Shown in pieces: positions 30,869 to 36,854 of a stretch of DNA of 36,854 nucleotides. Source of the stretch: Bacteroidota bacterium (lineage in GTDB: Bacteria; Bacteroidota; Bacteroidia; Chitinophagales; LD1); NCBI GenBank assembly GCA_018267385.1, contig JAFDYN010000021.1, positions 1-36,854 of the forward strand. The letters are read 5' to 3'. A program made the translations under genes and the position numbers. How positions within the stretch are numbered: position 1 is the stretch's first letter; each line of letters opens with the position of its first letter. Under the pieces are notes generated by a model that made no database searches, had not been told where the DNA came from, and saw only the letters and a list, made by a program, of their open reading frames with translations.

Positions 30869-31513
30869 TTATTTGTGGAAACTAAGCTTCACCTTGAGGC
30901 CTGCACTGATCTCACCGCCGAGTATGTAGTAGCCTGCGTCCAGCATGTAGCGGTCTGCTATGACCACTGACACGGCAGGCGCTACATCCAGGCCACCACG
31001 GGTCAAGGGCTCCGCATAGCGCACACCCGCTGCAGCGCCGAGGTAAACTTTCAACACTGCCTGCTTCTTTTCCAGCGTGGTGTTATTGGTCACTGTGCGG
31101 TCTGTCACCGGTGTGAGGTCGGCCCACTGTATAGAGCGGCGGGCTATGCGGTTTGCCGTGACGATATCTGTGATGATGGCTTTAAACTCTCTGGCCCTGT
31201 AGATAGAGTCTGCGTAGAGCACCGTATCGCTGCAGAGTGGTGCGGCGCTTTTCTCCGAAAAGAAGGTGTCTCTTTGGGTCACTATCACACGCTCTGTATG
31301 TGGCACGTAGGCAGTGATGGTGCGGTACATAGTATCTGTGCGATCCGTATAGCGCACGATGGTATCACTCGTTTTGCTCACTGCTACCTCAGTAGCTGTG
31401 TGCATACAGCCGTGGCTGCGTAAAAGCAGCAACACTATCAGCACGAGCGCCGCATTACCAGCCAGGGACCATATCGTTATTTTATTCGTTTCCACGTTTC
31501 GTATAGTTTTCAA
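30869..31513 (-). CDS. Membrane-anchored spanin-like protein
   Basis: A 214-aa protein. A short cytoplasmic start is followed by one membrane helix (about 13-33, IWSLAGNAALVLIVLLLLRS). A polar Thr/Ser-rich region follows (about 40-100, many T-D-T and T-x-T repeats). The C-terminal part has alternating beta pattern (AVLKVYLGAAAGVRYAEPL, AVSVVIADRYMLDAGYYILGG, AGLKVKLSFHK), as in small outer-membrane or fibre domains. It lies 17 bases after the endolysin gene. The place and topology (anchor plus long periplasmic part) recall an Rz-type inner-membrane spanin or a lysis-linked protein; this is inference. Confidence 0.6.
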   Translation of the reverse strand: MKTIRNVETNKITIWSLAGNAALVLIVLLLLRSHGCMHTATEVAVSKTSDTIVRYTDRTDTMYRTITAYVPHTERVIVTQRDTFFSEKSAAPLCSDTVLYADSIYRAREFKAIITDIVTANRIARRSIQWADLTPVTDRTVTNNTTLEKKQAVLKVYLGAAAGVRYAEPLTRGGLDVAPAVSVVIADRYMLDAGYYILGGEISAGLKVKLSFHK

Positions 31514-31530
31514 TTATTTATTATCGATTG

Positions 31531-32049
31531 TCAATTGCTAGTCCACCGTGAGATGATGTAGGTAGCCCGGTAGCTGCGCTTTTTGCGGTAGACGCCATCG
31601 CCCTCTGCGCTGCCGCCCTCATTGGTATTGCCTTCTACAGATTCGTAGAAGGAGTCATTGATGCGGTGGTCATACAGGCCTGTGTGTGCTACACGCTGGT
31701 GCGCATAGTCCCAGAAGGTGATATTGTCTCCGGCCTGCGGCGCTGCGCCCGTGCCGCCGCGCATGATCACATGCTGCCAGCAGATACAGCTCGCTGCCCA
31801 CGCCGTCATGCCTCGTGTATCTATGCCGCACTGCGTGTAGCACCACTTCACAAAGGCCGCACACCAGGCATAGCCCGGCCCCAGGCCACAGGTGCGTAGG
31901 TACATCTCCACCTCGCGGCCATCATTGTGGCCGGTGCGCTCGCGTACCCCTAGCTGAGCGGTGTATGTCTGCGCTATGCAGCCCTGCGCTAGAGAGTGGC
32001 TGCTGAGCTGCAGCAGTGCCAGTAGCAGGATAAAGTGTTTTCTCATCAT
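31531..32049 (-). CDS. Exported CHAP-like endolysin (cysteine amidase/peptidase)
   Basis: A 172-aa protein with a signal peptide (MMRKHFILLLALLQLSSHSLAQ). The catalytic region is NDGREVEMYLRTCGL, then GYAWCAAFVKWCYTQCG with nucleophile Cys63. The second element is HQRVAHTGLYDH with His122, and the third is FYESVEGNTNEGGSAEGDGVYRKKR. This order (WCAAFV, then RVAHTGLY, then EGNTN-x-GGS) is typical of CHAP-type phage endolysins of Bacteroidota prophages, which cut peptidoglycan. The signal peptide means the enzyme can leave the cytoplasm without a holin, unlike many endolysins. It starts 4 bases after the stop of the 32054 gene. Confidence 0.85.
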   Translation of the reverse strand: MMRKHFILLLALLQLSSHSLAQGCIAQTYTAQLGVRERTGHNDGREVEMYLRTCGLGPGYAWCAAFVKWCYTQCGIDTRGMTAWAASCICWQHVIMRGGTGAAPQAGDNITFWDYAHQRVAHTGLYDHRINDSFYESVEGNTNEGGSAEGDGVYRKKRSYRATYIISRWTSN

Positions 32050-32053
32050 GGCA

Positions 32054-32923
32054 TCAGGCTATGGTCACAGCGTGAAAAGGAAAAAAGTCATGGTCAAAGT
32101 GATCTGAAATGGTCTGGTCCCAGCTCACTACATACAGGATGAGTCTCGTATCCGCCGGTATGCTGAATGTCTGCGGGTCAGCGGCGGGTACAGGGCCTGC
32201 GAGCATCGTCAGGTTGTCATCAGGCTGCAGGGCGGCATATAGGATGTCATAGCTGCAGCCGGTCTGTATGATATGTGCTTGATCGGTCATCTGCAGGCCT
32301 TCCACATTGCTGATCGTGCAGCCATTGATCTGTATGTCCAGCACCACTGCGCCGAGCGTATCTACTTTGGTCAGGCGCGCTACGGTGAAGGCCGTGCCAT
32401 CGGAGTATTTATATTTCACCTGGGCCACGTAGATGCCATCCGTATTGCCACTGGCAGAGAGAGATTGATCTGCGGTCATGTCTGTGGCGGAGTCTATGGG
32501 CGTAGCAGTGAGCAGGTGCCAGAAGTTGACCTCATAGTCATAGCCTGTCAGCGTGGCGCCGGTAGGTACCTGCACCGGTGACGGCATGGCATGCAGGTCA
32601 AAGGTAAAACTACCGCCGCCATGGTCTGTCACATCTATGATGCTATGCCCCGCAGTCACACTGGTGATGGCGTGGATCGTGCAGGTCACGACATTGCTCA
32701 CCGGAGTGCCAGCCATATCTGTGAGACGAAAACGGTACTCCTGCCCTGGTGTATACAGGCCAGTATCTATGGTGATGTTGGCTGTGTCGTCTATGGTCTT
32801 TTGGCCATTGGACAATGTGATAGGCGTGCCTACATCCAGCCAGGTACTACCATCGGCTGAGGACTGCAACTGCACTACGCCGCTGCCGCCCGTTTCTGTG
32901 ATCTTAAAGTTTGCTTTGAGCAT
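32054..32923 (-). CDS. Structural-type protein with MLKANFKI N-terminal module (copy 2)
   Basis: A 289-aa protein. Residues 1-85 are shared with the 34289 protein (MLKANFKITETGGSGVVQLQ, VGTPITLSNGQKTIDD, YRFRLTDMAGTPVSNVV). The shared part looks like a beta-sandwich unit. The remaining about 200 residues (DYEVNFWHLLTATP ... TDGIYVAQVKYKYSDGTAFTVARL) share only general pattern. No signal peptide is present, as expected for a virion or particle component rather than a secreted protein. The gene is tightly linked to the endolysin. It may be a baseplate, fibre-adaptor or decoration protein. Confidence 0.6.
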   Translation of the reverse strand: MLKANFKITETGGSGVVQLQSSADGSTWLDVGTPITLSNGQKTIDDTANITIDTGLYTPGQEYRFRLTDMAGTPVSNVVTCTIHAITSVTAGHSIIDVTDHGGGSFTFDLHAMPSPVQVPTGATLTGYDYEVNFWHLLTATPIDSATDMTADQSLSASGNTDGIYVAQVKYKYSDGTAFTVARLTKVDTLGAVVLDIQINGCTISNVEGLQMTDQAHIIQTGCSYDILYAALQPDDNLTMLAGPVPAADPQTFSIPADTRLILYVVSWDQTISDHFDHDFFPFHAVTIA

Positions 32924-32932
32924 TTTTCTTAG

Positions 32933-33042
32933 GGAATAAGGAATAAAGAATAGAGAATAGAGAATAGAGAATAGAGAATGGAGAATGGAGAATAGAGAAT
33001 AGAGAATAGAGAATAGAGAATAGAGAATAGAGAATAGAGAAT
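32933..33042. repeat. Heptanucleotide repeat array, AGAATAG type
   Basis: About 15 units of AGAATAG/GGAATAA/GGAGAAT-like heptamers run over 110 bp, nearly perfect from 32950 on. They begin 10 bases before the start codon of the 32923 gene, so the array forms its leader and promoter area. The same heptamer occurs at 20742 and 36759. Confidence 0.92.
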
Positions 33043-33089
33043 TTGCCTTATAGCAAATCTGTAAATCCGCAATCAGTTAAATCAATAAA

Positions 33090-33657
33090 TCAGGTGATCG
33101 CTTGCCTCACGTATTGTGCTATCTGCGCTCTCAGCGCCGCGCGTTCTTCTTCGGTAGGATGCCAGATCTTCTTAGCGTATTTGGCCTCCAGCGCATCTGC
33201 GCGCGTGCGCAGCTCCTCGTCGGTCCAGCCGAGGCCGTAGCCCTCCGCCGTTTGTATCACCTGATAGCTATCGCGCAGTTCGCCGGTCAGTACCAGGTTC
33301 ACGCTGCCGGTGTTTTGCCCTGTCAGGGTCTTATATTCATTGTAGCCACCGGGCAGGTATCTCGACCGCCTCTCCTTGCCATTGGCAAAAGCTGTCGCTC
33401 CGTTTTTTCCTACCGCCTCGCCGGGGGGGGGGATAGGCGCTGAGGGAGACATACATCGGTTTCTGGTCGTAGGCACCTATAGCCCCGGCGTCGCTATCCT
33501 GGCCGCGCGCGTGTATGCGCTCACGGCTCAGTGACAGTACGTGGGTCGCACCGGTCTGCAGGGCAGTGTTCAGTTTTTTGCCGCCGGGCTTCAGGTCATT
33601 GAGTTTATCGAGGCGCTTCGAGAGCACGGCTTCCATATTGCTGCGGAGGGTGAGCAT
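33090..33657 (-). pseudogene. Tail-completion-like phage gene, frameshifted at a G10 tract
   Basis: The N-terminal half starts at ATG 33657 (MLTLRSNMEAVLSKRLDKLN) and reads to AYDQKPMYVSLSAYPP. The C-terminal half, in another frame, continues GKNGATAFANGKERRSRYLPGGYNEYKTLTGQNTGSVNLVLTGELRDSYQV and ends WHPTEEERAALRAQIAQYVRQAIT at 33090. They meet at a run of ten G (33423-33432). One base less would give a single about 188-aa protein. The C-half resembles HK97 gp10-type tail-completion/head-tail proteins in its NLVLTGEL-x-x-S-Y and LEAKYAKKIW-style ending. A sequencing slip, a real mutation and a phase-variable switch are all possible. Confidence 0.7.
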
Positions 33658-33677
33658 GGTCTTAGGTTCAGAAGTGG

Positions 33678-34034
33678 TCAGGCTACCTTGATAAAGAGCA
33701 GCACAAAGAGTGAAAAGAAGAAGCAGTACATAAAGACGGTGAGCAGTACTTTGCGCGCAGCGGATAGCTCGTGAAAAGTCTCTGCAAAAGACGTGTGATA
33801 GCTCTCCCATAGTGCAGGAAAGTTGAATTTCAGCGCGAGCTGCACGGCTGTATTGGTAAAGATCATCACCACGGCAGCTATCAGCGCCGCCTGAAATACC
33901 GCAGGGTCATAAGAGCCAAAGCCCGCACCAAAGAGGATGCGCCCCAGGTCCTCAAAGGTGATGAAAGCGATGAATGCGGCAGGCACGGACCATAGGCCGT
34001 CCCACAGCCGGAGTAGTCGGGATAGTTTAGTCAT
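33678..34034 (-). CDS. Holin-like small membrane protein
   Basis: A 118-aa protein with three likely membrane helices: about 14-35 (LWSVPAAFIAFITFEDLGRILF), 47-68 (FQAALIAAVVMIFTNTAVQLAL) and 94-116 (VLLTVFMYCFFFSLFVLLFIKV). Its ATG overlaps the end of the upstream 83-aa gene by 8 bases, and it precedes the tail-completion-like gene. Position beside a one-helix coiled-coil protein and upstream of an endolysin fits a holin. The sequence alone does not prove it. Confidence 0.6.
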   Translation of the reverse strand: MTKLSRLLRLWDGLWSVPAAFIAFITFEDLGRILFGAGFGSYDPAVFQAALIAAVVMIFTNTAVQLALKFNFPALWESYHTSFAETFHELSAARKVLLTVFMYCFFFSLFVLLFIKVA

Positions 34035-34278
34035 GTTTTGTTTTCAGGATCTTTTCTTTTAGTTCGGAGATGTCCTCTTTCAGCTCGCTCACCATTTTGA
34101 AGAGCGACTCGTAGAGGTCTTTGTAGTTTTGTTTGTGCGTCATATTGTCCTGTTCCAGGTGCTGTATACGCACACTGTGCACCTCACTGTTTTTGATCAG
34201 GTGCTGCAGCTCTTTCCAGAGGTAGCCTATGGCACCGCAGATGATAGCGATGATCACGCCTTTGAGATGTTCTGACAT
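34027..34278 (-). CDS. Small one-helix coiled-coil protein (holin/spanin accessory type)
   Basis: Start at ATG 34278 gives 83 aa. It has an N-terminal membrane helix (about 6-20, KGVIIAIICGAIGYLW) and a long coiled coil (HLIKNSEVHSVRIQHLEQDNM ... LFKMVSELKEDISELKEKIL). This layout is seen in XhlA/hemolysin-type phage lysis proteins and in small spanins. It overlaps the holin-like gene, suggesting joint action in lysis or membrane insertion. The frame before 34278 is not used. Confidence 0.65.
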   Translation of the reverse strand: MSEHLKGVIIAIICGAIGYLWKELQHLIKNSEVHSVRIQHLEQDNMTHKQNYKDLYESLFKMVSELKEDISELKEKILKTKHD

Positions 34279-34288
34279 AATGGAGTGT

Positions 34289-35191
34289 TTATGGTAGTGC
34301 CGGACCCACCTGCATGTATGATGTAAATTTGCCGTCAAAGTCTGTCGTCAGCGTAGCGTCTATCACAGGTTCGTAATAGAGGAATTTATTGTCGGCAGGT
34401 ATGGCCGAGGTCAGTGTCTGTCCATTGCCTACCCCGGTCACTATATTGTCAGAGGTGGCCATGAACCAGTTTACGGCACATGGCGTACCGTCCAGATAGC
34501 ATCGCGCATCTACTGATATGTCGGTACTGTTAGCGTAATTGAGCGTATGACCGCCTGCGCTTTCTACCATCAGTATATTTCCGGCATCATCTACTTTCAC
34601 TAGTTGCGCTATAGATGCATGCCTGCCATCCGCAGTGCCATAGGTGCAGGTCAGGTAGTAGACGCCGGCACCATAGCCGCCTATCGTAGTAGTATAGCTG
34701 CTGTCTCTTGTCACGTGGTCCTGCTCATCATCCATGATCCTGGTATGGACCCCGGCCTGGTAGATATAGATCGCCGCCTGATACTGAGATAATGTAGTAG
34801 CTGGATAGGAGGCCAGCGAACCCTGATCAAACTCAAACGTCACCGTCCAGTTATCGTCTGTAGCATGCAGAAAGTCAATATTCATTTTCAATAGTACAAA
34901 CCGCACGGTCTGGCCGTTATTGCCTCCTTGGGTATATGGCACTTGATATAGCACCGTGTTACTCACCGGCGTTCCTGCTACATCTGTCAGTCGAAACTGG
35001 TACGTCATGCCCGCGTCAAAGGCGGTTGTGTCTATTTCTATGTCGGTATTGTCATCTACTGTTTTCTGGCCATTTGCCAGTGTGATAGGGCTGCCTACAT
35101 TGGCCCAGCCTATAGTAGAGTTTAGCAGCGCCTGCAGTTGTACCACGCCGGTGCCACCCGTTTCTGATATTTTAAAGTTTGCTTTCAGCAT
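34289..35191 (-). CDS. Structural-type protein with MLKANFKI N-terminal module (copy 1)
   Basis: A 300-aa paralogue of the 32054 protein over residues 1-85: MLKANFKISETGGTGVVQLQ, VGSPITLANGQKTVDD, YQFRLTDVAGTPVSNTV. The later part (TVRFVLLKMNIDFLHATDDNWTVTFEFDQG ... GGYGAGVYYLTCTYGTADGRHASIAQLVKVDDAG) is different in detail but again beta-rich, with the same DG-x-x-x-x-x-A-x-L-x-K-V-D motif before the last third. It begins the gene block 35191-33090, preceded by a strong hairpin. No signal peptide. A particle component such as a fibre or baseplate part is plausible. Confidence 0.6.
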   Translation of the reverse strand: MLKANFKISETGGTGVVQLQALLNSTIGWANVGSPITLANGQKTVDDNTDIEIDTTAFDAGMTYQFRLTDVAGTPVSNTVLYQVPYTQGGNNGQTVRFVLLKMNIDFLHATDDNWTVTFEFDQGSLASYPATTLSQYQAAIYIYQAGVHTRIMDDEQDHVTRDSSYTTTIGGYGAGVYYLTCTYGTADGRHASIAQLVKVDDAGNILMVESAGGHTLNYANSTDISVDARCYLDGTPCAVNWFMATSDNIVTGVGNGQTLTSAIPADNKFLYYEPVIDATLTTDFDGKFTSYMQVGPALP

Positions 35192-35227
35192 AAGTGTATT
35201 GTTAAGGGATTGAGAAAGGGATAAGTA

Positions 35228-35257
35228 CCCGGCAGCGGGTCATCGCGCGCTGCCGGG
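35228..35257. terminator. Hairpin between the structural-type genes
   Basis: Perfect 10-bp GC-rich arms CCCGGCAGCG (35228-35237) and CGCTGCCGGG (35248-35257). They lie between the stop at 35319 and the start at 35191. No T-tract follows, so it may attenuate rather than stop transcription, giving more of the 35319 product than of the downstream genes. Confidence 0.6.
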
Positions 35258-35318
35258 ATACTCTATCAGTGTGATCAGTGGATGAAAAAATCATCGAGCG
35301 TCAGTGTTCCACCAGTAC

Positions 35319-35861
35319 TCACGCCGCCGTAAAACAAGTATCAAAGATGCTTTGTGGCATCTCATGCGGCTTAGGGAAAGAACTGTGTATCCATTTGATA
35401 TCCAGCTCCCATACCAGCTCCGCATTGAGGTCGTTCTTTACCTCCGTGTTTGGTATGATGGTCACAGTCACATCGGTGATGAAGACCTTGGTAGACGTAC
35501 GGTAGAAAAACTTGTAGTCCCTCTTGCCGATCATCGAGTTGTAGAAGTCAAAGTTGGATGCAAAGTTTGGATCATTCACCTTGGCCGAGAAGTCGTAGCC
35601 CAGCAGGGTCTGCGTGGTCTCGCCATAGCCTGCGCCCATTTTGGCTGCGCCCTTGGCTATATCGCCATTGGTCTCCGGTATCACGATGATAGCACCGCTC
35701 TGAATGCCCGCCTGCCACTCTGTGGTGCTGGTCGGATCGGTAAAGGTAAAGTCTTTGTGGATGAAGCCTGCGCTGCGCACACGGCCATATTCCCTGGGTT
35801 CACAGGGGTCGCAACTGTGTGAAAACGGATCGTCACAGCCGCTAGGATAGTATCCTGCCAT
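35319..35861 (-). CDS. Phage-type structural protein, paralogue of the 36125 protein
   Basis: ATG 35861 gives 180 aa (MAGYYPSGCDDPFSHSCDPC); the open extension to 35933 is not used. It is collinear with the 36125 protein: YYPS-x-C-D, EYGR(V/I)RSAGFI, EWQ-x-GI, IIVIPETNGD, the YG...GY-F block, DFYN, FFYRTS-x-x-VFITDV, I-PN-x-x-(I/V)KNDL, (I/L)VWE-(V/L)D-(V/I)KW. No signal peptide. The length and beta pattern fit a tail-tube or similar repeating particle subunit, but I cannot name the family. Having two copies in a row is unusual for such a role. Confidence 0.65.
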   Translation of the reverse strand: MAGYYPSGCDDPFSHSCDPCEPREYGRVRSAGFIHKDFTFTDPTSTTEWQAGIQSGAIIVIPETNGDIAKGAAKMGAGYGETTQTLLGYDFSAKVNDPNFASNFDFYNSMIGKRDYKFFYRTSTKVFITDVTVTIIPNTEVKNDLNAELVWELDIKWIHSSFPKPHEMPQSIFDTCFTAA

Positions 35862-36124
35862 AGTTGTTTGTGTTTTAAAAAAATGAAAAAATGAATAGTA
35901 GGCACGGGGCCTCAGAGGGTAGAGCAGCGGCATATGCTACTCTCAGAAAATACTGCCTATATGCCTGGCAGGATGCTGTACACAGCGCAAGGCCCAGTCG
36001 CCACAACCAGCCGCGCCACTGCTACAGCAGAGATTTTGAGGGATTTACAATGTATTTCTTCGCGCCTCAGCGTAAAATATATTGATGTTCTTTTGGCGTC
36101 TTCGCGTTCTTGCGGTTAAGAAGG

Positions 36125-36745
36125 TTATCCCGTGCCACCGCCTGTCCCTGTGCCACCTGGCAGCGTACCGCCACCGCCTCCGGTCGTACCTGTAGTCGGC
36201 TGGGGCAGGTGTATGATAGTATTGGTGTCAAATACATACGGAGGTATCGGTGTAGCGCAGGCAAAGGATTTTGACAGCCACTTCACATCTACCTCCCACA
36301 CGATCTCAGAGGTGAGGTCGTTTTTGATATCACGGTTGGGTGTGATAGAGCACGGCACATCAGTGATGAACACATGCGATGACGTGCGGTAGAAAAAACG
36401 GTAGTTCATATTGCCCACTGCCGCGTTGTAGAAGTCGCAATTGGTCAGGAAAGCCGGATCCGTATAGTGCGCCGTAAACTCATAGCCGATCACGGACTCC
36501 GGTCGCAGGCCATAGGCGGGAGCCATCACAGGTGTCGCCTTAGGCGAGTCGCCATTGGTCTCGGGTATCACGATGATCTTTTTGTAAATGATCCCGTGCT
36601 GCCACTCATCTGTACGCGTAGCGTCAAAAGTATGATCCAGCAGTATAAAACCTGCGCTGCGTATGCGCCCATACTCCACCTCATCGCAGAGGGAGAGCGC
36701 ATGATCCGGCAAAAGGTCACAGTTAGATGGATAGTAATAGCTCAT
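36125..36745 (-). CDS. Phage-type structural protein with Gly-rich tail
   Basis: A 206-aa protein beginning MSYYYPSNCDLLPDHALSLCDEVEYGRIRSAGF. It shares all conserved blocks of the 35319 protein, including IIVIPETNGD and FFYRTSSHVFITDV, and adds a C-terminal low-complexity tail (TTGTTGGGGGTLPGGTGTGG) that the paralogue lacks. It is the most upstream leftward gene in the window; its own promoter region contains heptamer repeats. Probably an external structural subunit; the Gly-rich tail could be a flexible linker or display region. More genes of the cluster may lie beyond the right edge. Confidence 0.65.
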   Translation of the reverse strand: MSYYYPSNCDLLPDHALSLCDEVEYGRIRSAGFILLDHTFDATRTDEWQHGIIYKKIIVIPETNGDSPKATPVMAPAYGLRPESVIGYEFTAHYTDPAFLTNCDFYNAAVGNMNYRFFYRTSSHVFITDVPCSITPNRDIKNDLTSEIVWEVDVKWLSKSFACATPIPPYVFDTNTIIHLPQPTTGTTGGGGGTLPGGTGTGGGTG

Positions 36746-36758
36746 AGGTTTTATTTAA

Positions 36759-36784
36759 GGAATAGGCAATAGAGAATAAGGAAC
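36759..36784. repeat. Short heptamer array, GGAATAG type
   Basis: Units GGAATAG, GCAATAG, AGAATAA, GGAAC lie 14 bases upstream of the ATG at 36745. Same heptamer family as at 20742 and 32933, again in the leader of a leftward structural-type gene. Confidence 0.7.
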
Positions 36785-36830
36785 GGTAGAGTGTCCCGAA
36801 GTATCGGATGGAGGGGCGTATTGTATTTGT

Positions 36831-36854
36831 CTAAATACTAAATACTAAATACTA
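36831..36854. repeat. CTAAATA heptamer array, runs off the window
   Basis: Three full units of CTAAATA plus CTA up to the last base. The array continues outside the window. It matches the family that abuts the ATG at 21055. Confidence 0.8.

Larger units (their letters stand above)
19136..36854. mobile_element. Putative prophage-like or domesticated-phage region (left part of element)
   Basis: The region has a CI/LexA-like S24 repressor reading leftward, a rightward run of small genes ending in DUF1376, a strong convergent terminator at 22151-22203, and then only leftward genes. The far end of these holds phage-like structural paralogues, holin/spanin-like proteins and an endolysin. This early-right, late-left arrangement around a central terminator is how many temperate phages are built. 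Integrase, terminase, portal, capsid and tape-measure genes are not seen, and the right boundary is outside the window. The cargo between 22.2 and 30.7 kb is bacterial in style. The grouping is an inference. Confidence 0.45.

Noticed and set aside
35905..35960. tRNA-like D-arm text (AGAGGGTAGAGCA)
   Set aside because: No matching acceptor stem, anticodon stem or GTTCGAATC-type T-arm follows within tRNA length.
30869..36854. Contractile injection system or type VI secretion
   Set aside because: No sheath, tube (Hcp-like), VgrG/spike or AAA+ ATPase text is seen; lysis-type genes favour a phage or phage-derived origin.

Overview
The window looks like chromosome from a Bacteroidota member, most likely the Chitinophagaceae. 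The supporting signs are type IX secretion (T9SS type A) C-terminal sorting domains on two proteins, lipoproteins with SCKK/SCDK lipoboxes, a 3-coathanger-stack protein, DUF2141 and DUF4382 proteins, TAnnTTTG-type promoters (the best is TTTG-N19-TATCTTTG before the gene at 5900), and few Shine-Dalgarno sites. Most of it is moderately GC-rich, with clear AT-rich islands at about 6.8-8.3 kb and lower GC at 22.2-25.2 kb.

Region 1 (1-19.0 kb) is chromosomal accessory metabolism and stress response in short operons, several with a local regulator. It holds NmrA-like protein + AraC regulator; a secreted penicillin-acylase/AHL-acylase-like hydrolase; a small membrane protein; DUF2141; a Tat-signal YgiD-type extradiol dioxygenase; an AbiV-like abortive-infection gene divergent from an unknown membrane-anchored protein; HxlR - pirin-like cupin - T9SS-secreted intradiol dioxygenase, divergent from a DoxX-like gene; a SRPBCC-ArsR-SRPBCC operon with two identical palindromic operators; a lipoprotein; isocitrate dehydrogenase - 93-aa protein - DUF6671, divergent from a LysR regulator; glutathione peroxidase overlapping an OhrR-like gene, with a perfect palindromic operator; and a DUF975 membrane protein.

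Region 2 (19.1-22.1 kb) looks like a prophage control/early region: a leftward S24 (CI/LexA-like) repressor, then five rightward genes, four of them small, ending in a DUF1376 replication-type protein. It stops at a 24-bp perfect-stem bidirectional terminator.

Region 3 (22.2-36.8 kb) is transcribed entirely leftward. Its upstream (right) part is phage-like: two paralogous about 200-aa structural-type proteins, two paralogues sharing an N-terminal MLKANFKI module, a spanin/holin-like pair of membrane proteins, a tail-completion-like gene broken at a G10 tract, an exported CHAP-like endolysin and a membrane-anchored spanin-like protein. Downstream come cargo-like genes, many in duplicate: two DUF4382 lipoproteins, two 93/95-aa paralogues flanking a cysteine-less MsrA homologue, two tiny secreted paralogues, and a two-gene operon of secreted proteins (the second with a T9SS domain). 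Grouping regions 2 and 3 as one element is an inference; no integrase, terminase, portal or capsid is seen, and the element may continue past the right edge.

Striking non-coding features are several unrelated-sequence repeat families that all have a 7-bp period (GGAATAG, AANCAAG, CTAAATA, GACCAC/GTGGTC types), a 119-bp MITE-like element with terminal inverted repeats next to a duplicated fragment of the araC-type gene, and a 3-gene ArsR cassette bounded by direct copies of a lipoprotein gene tail plus its terminator.
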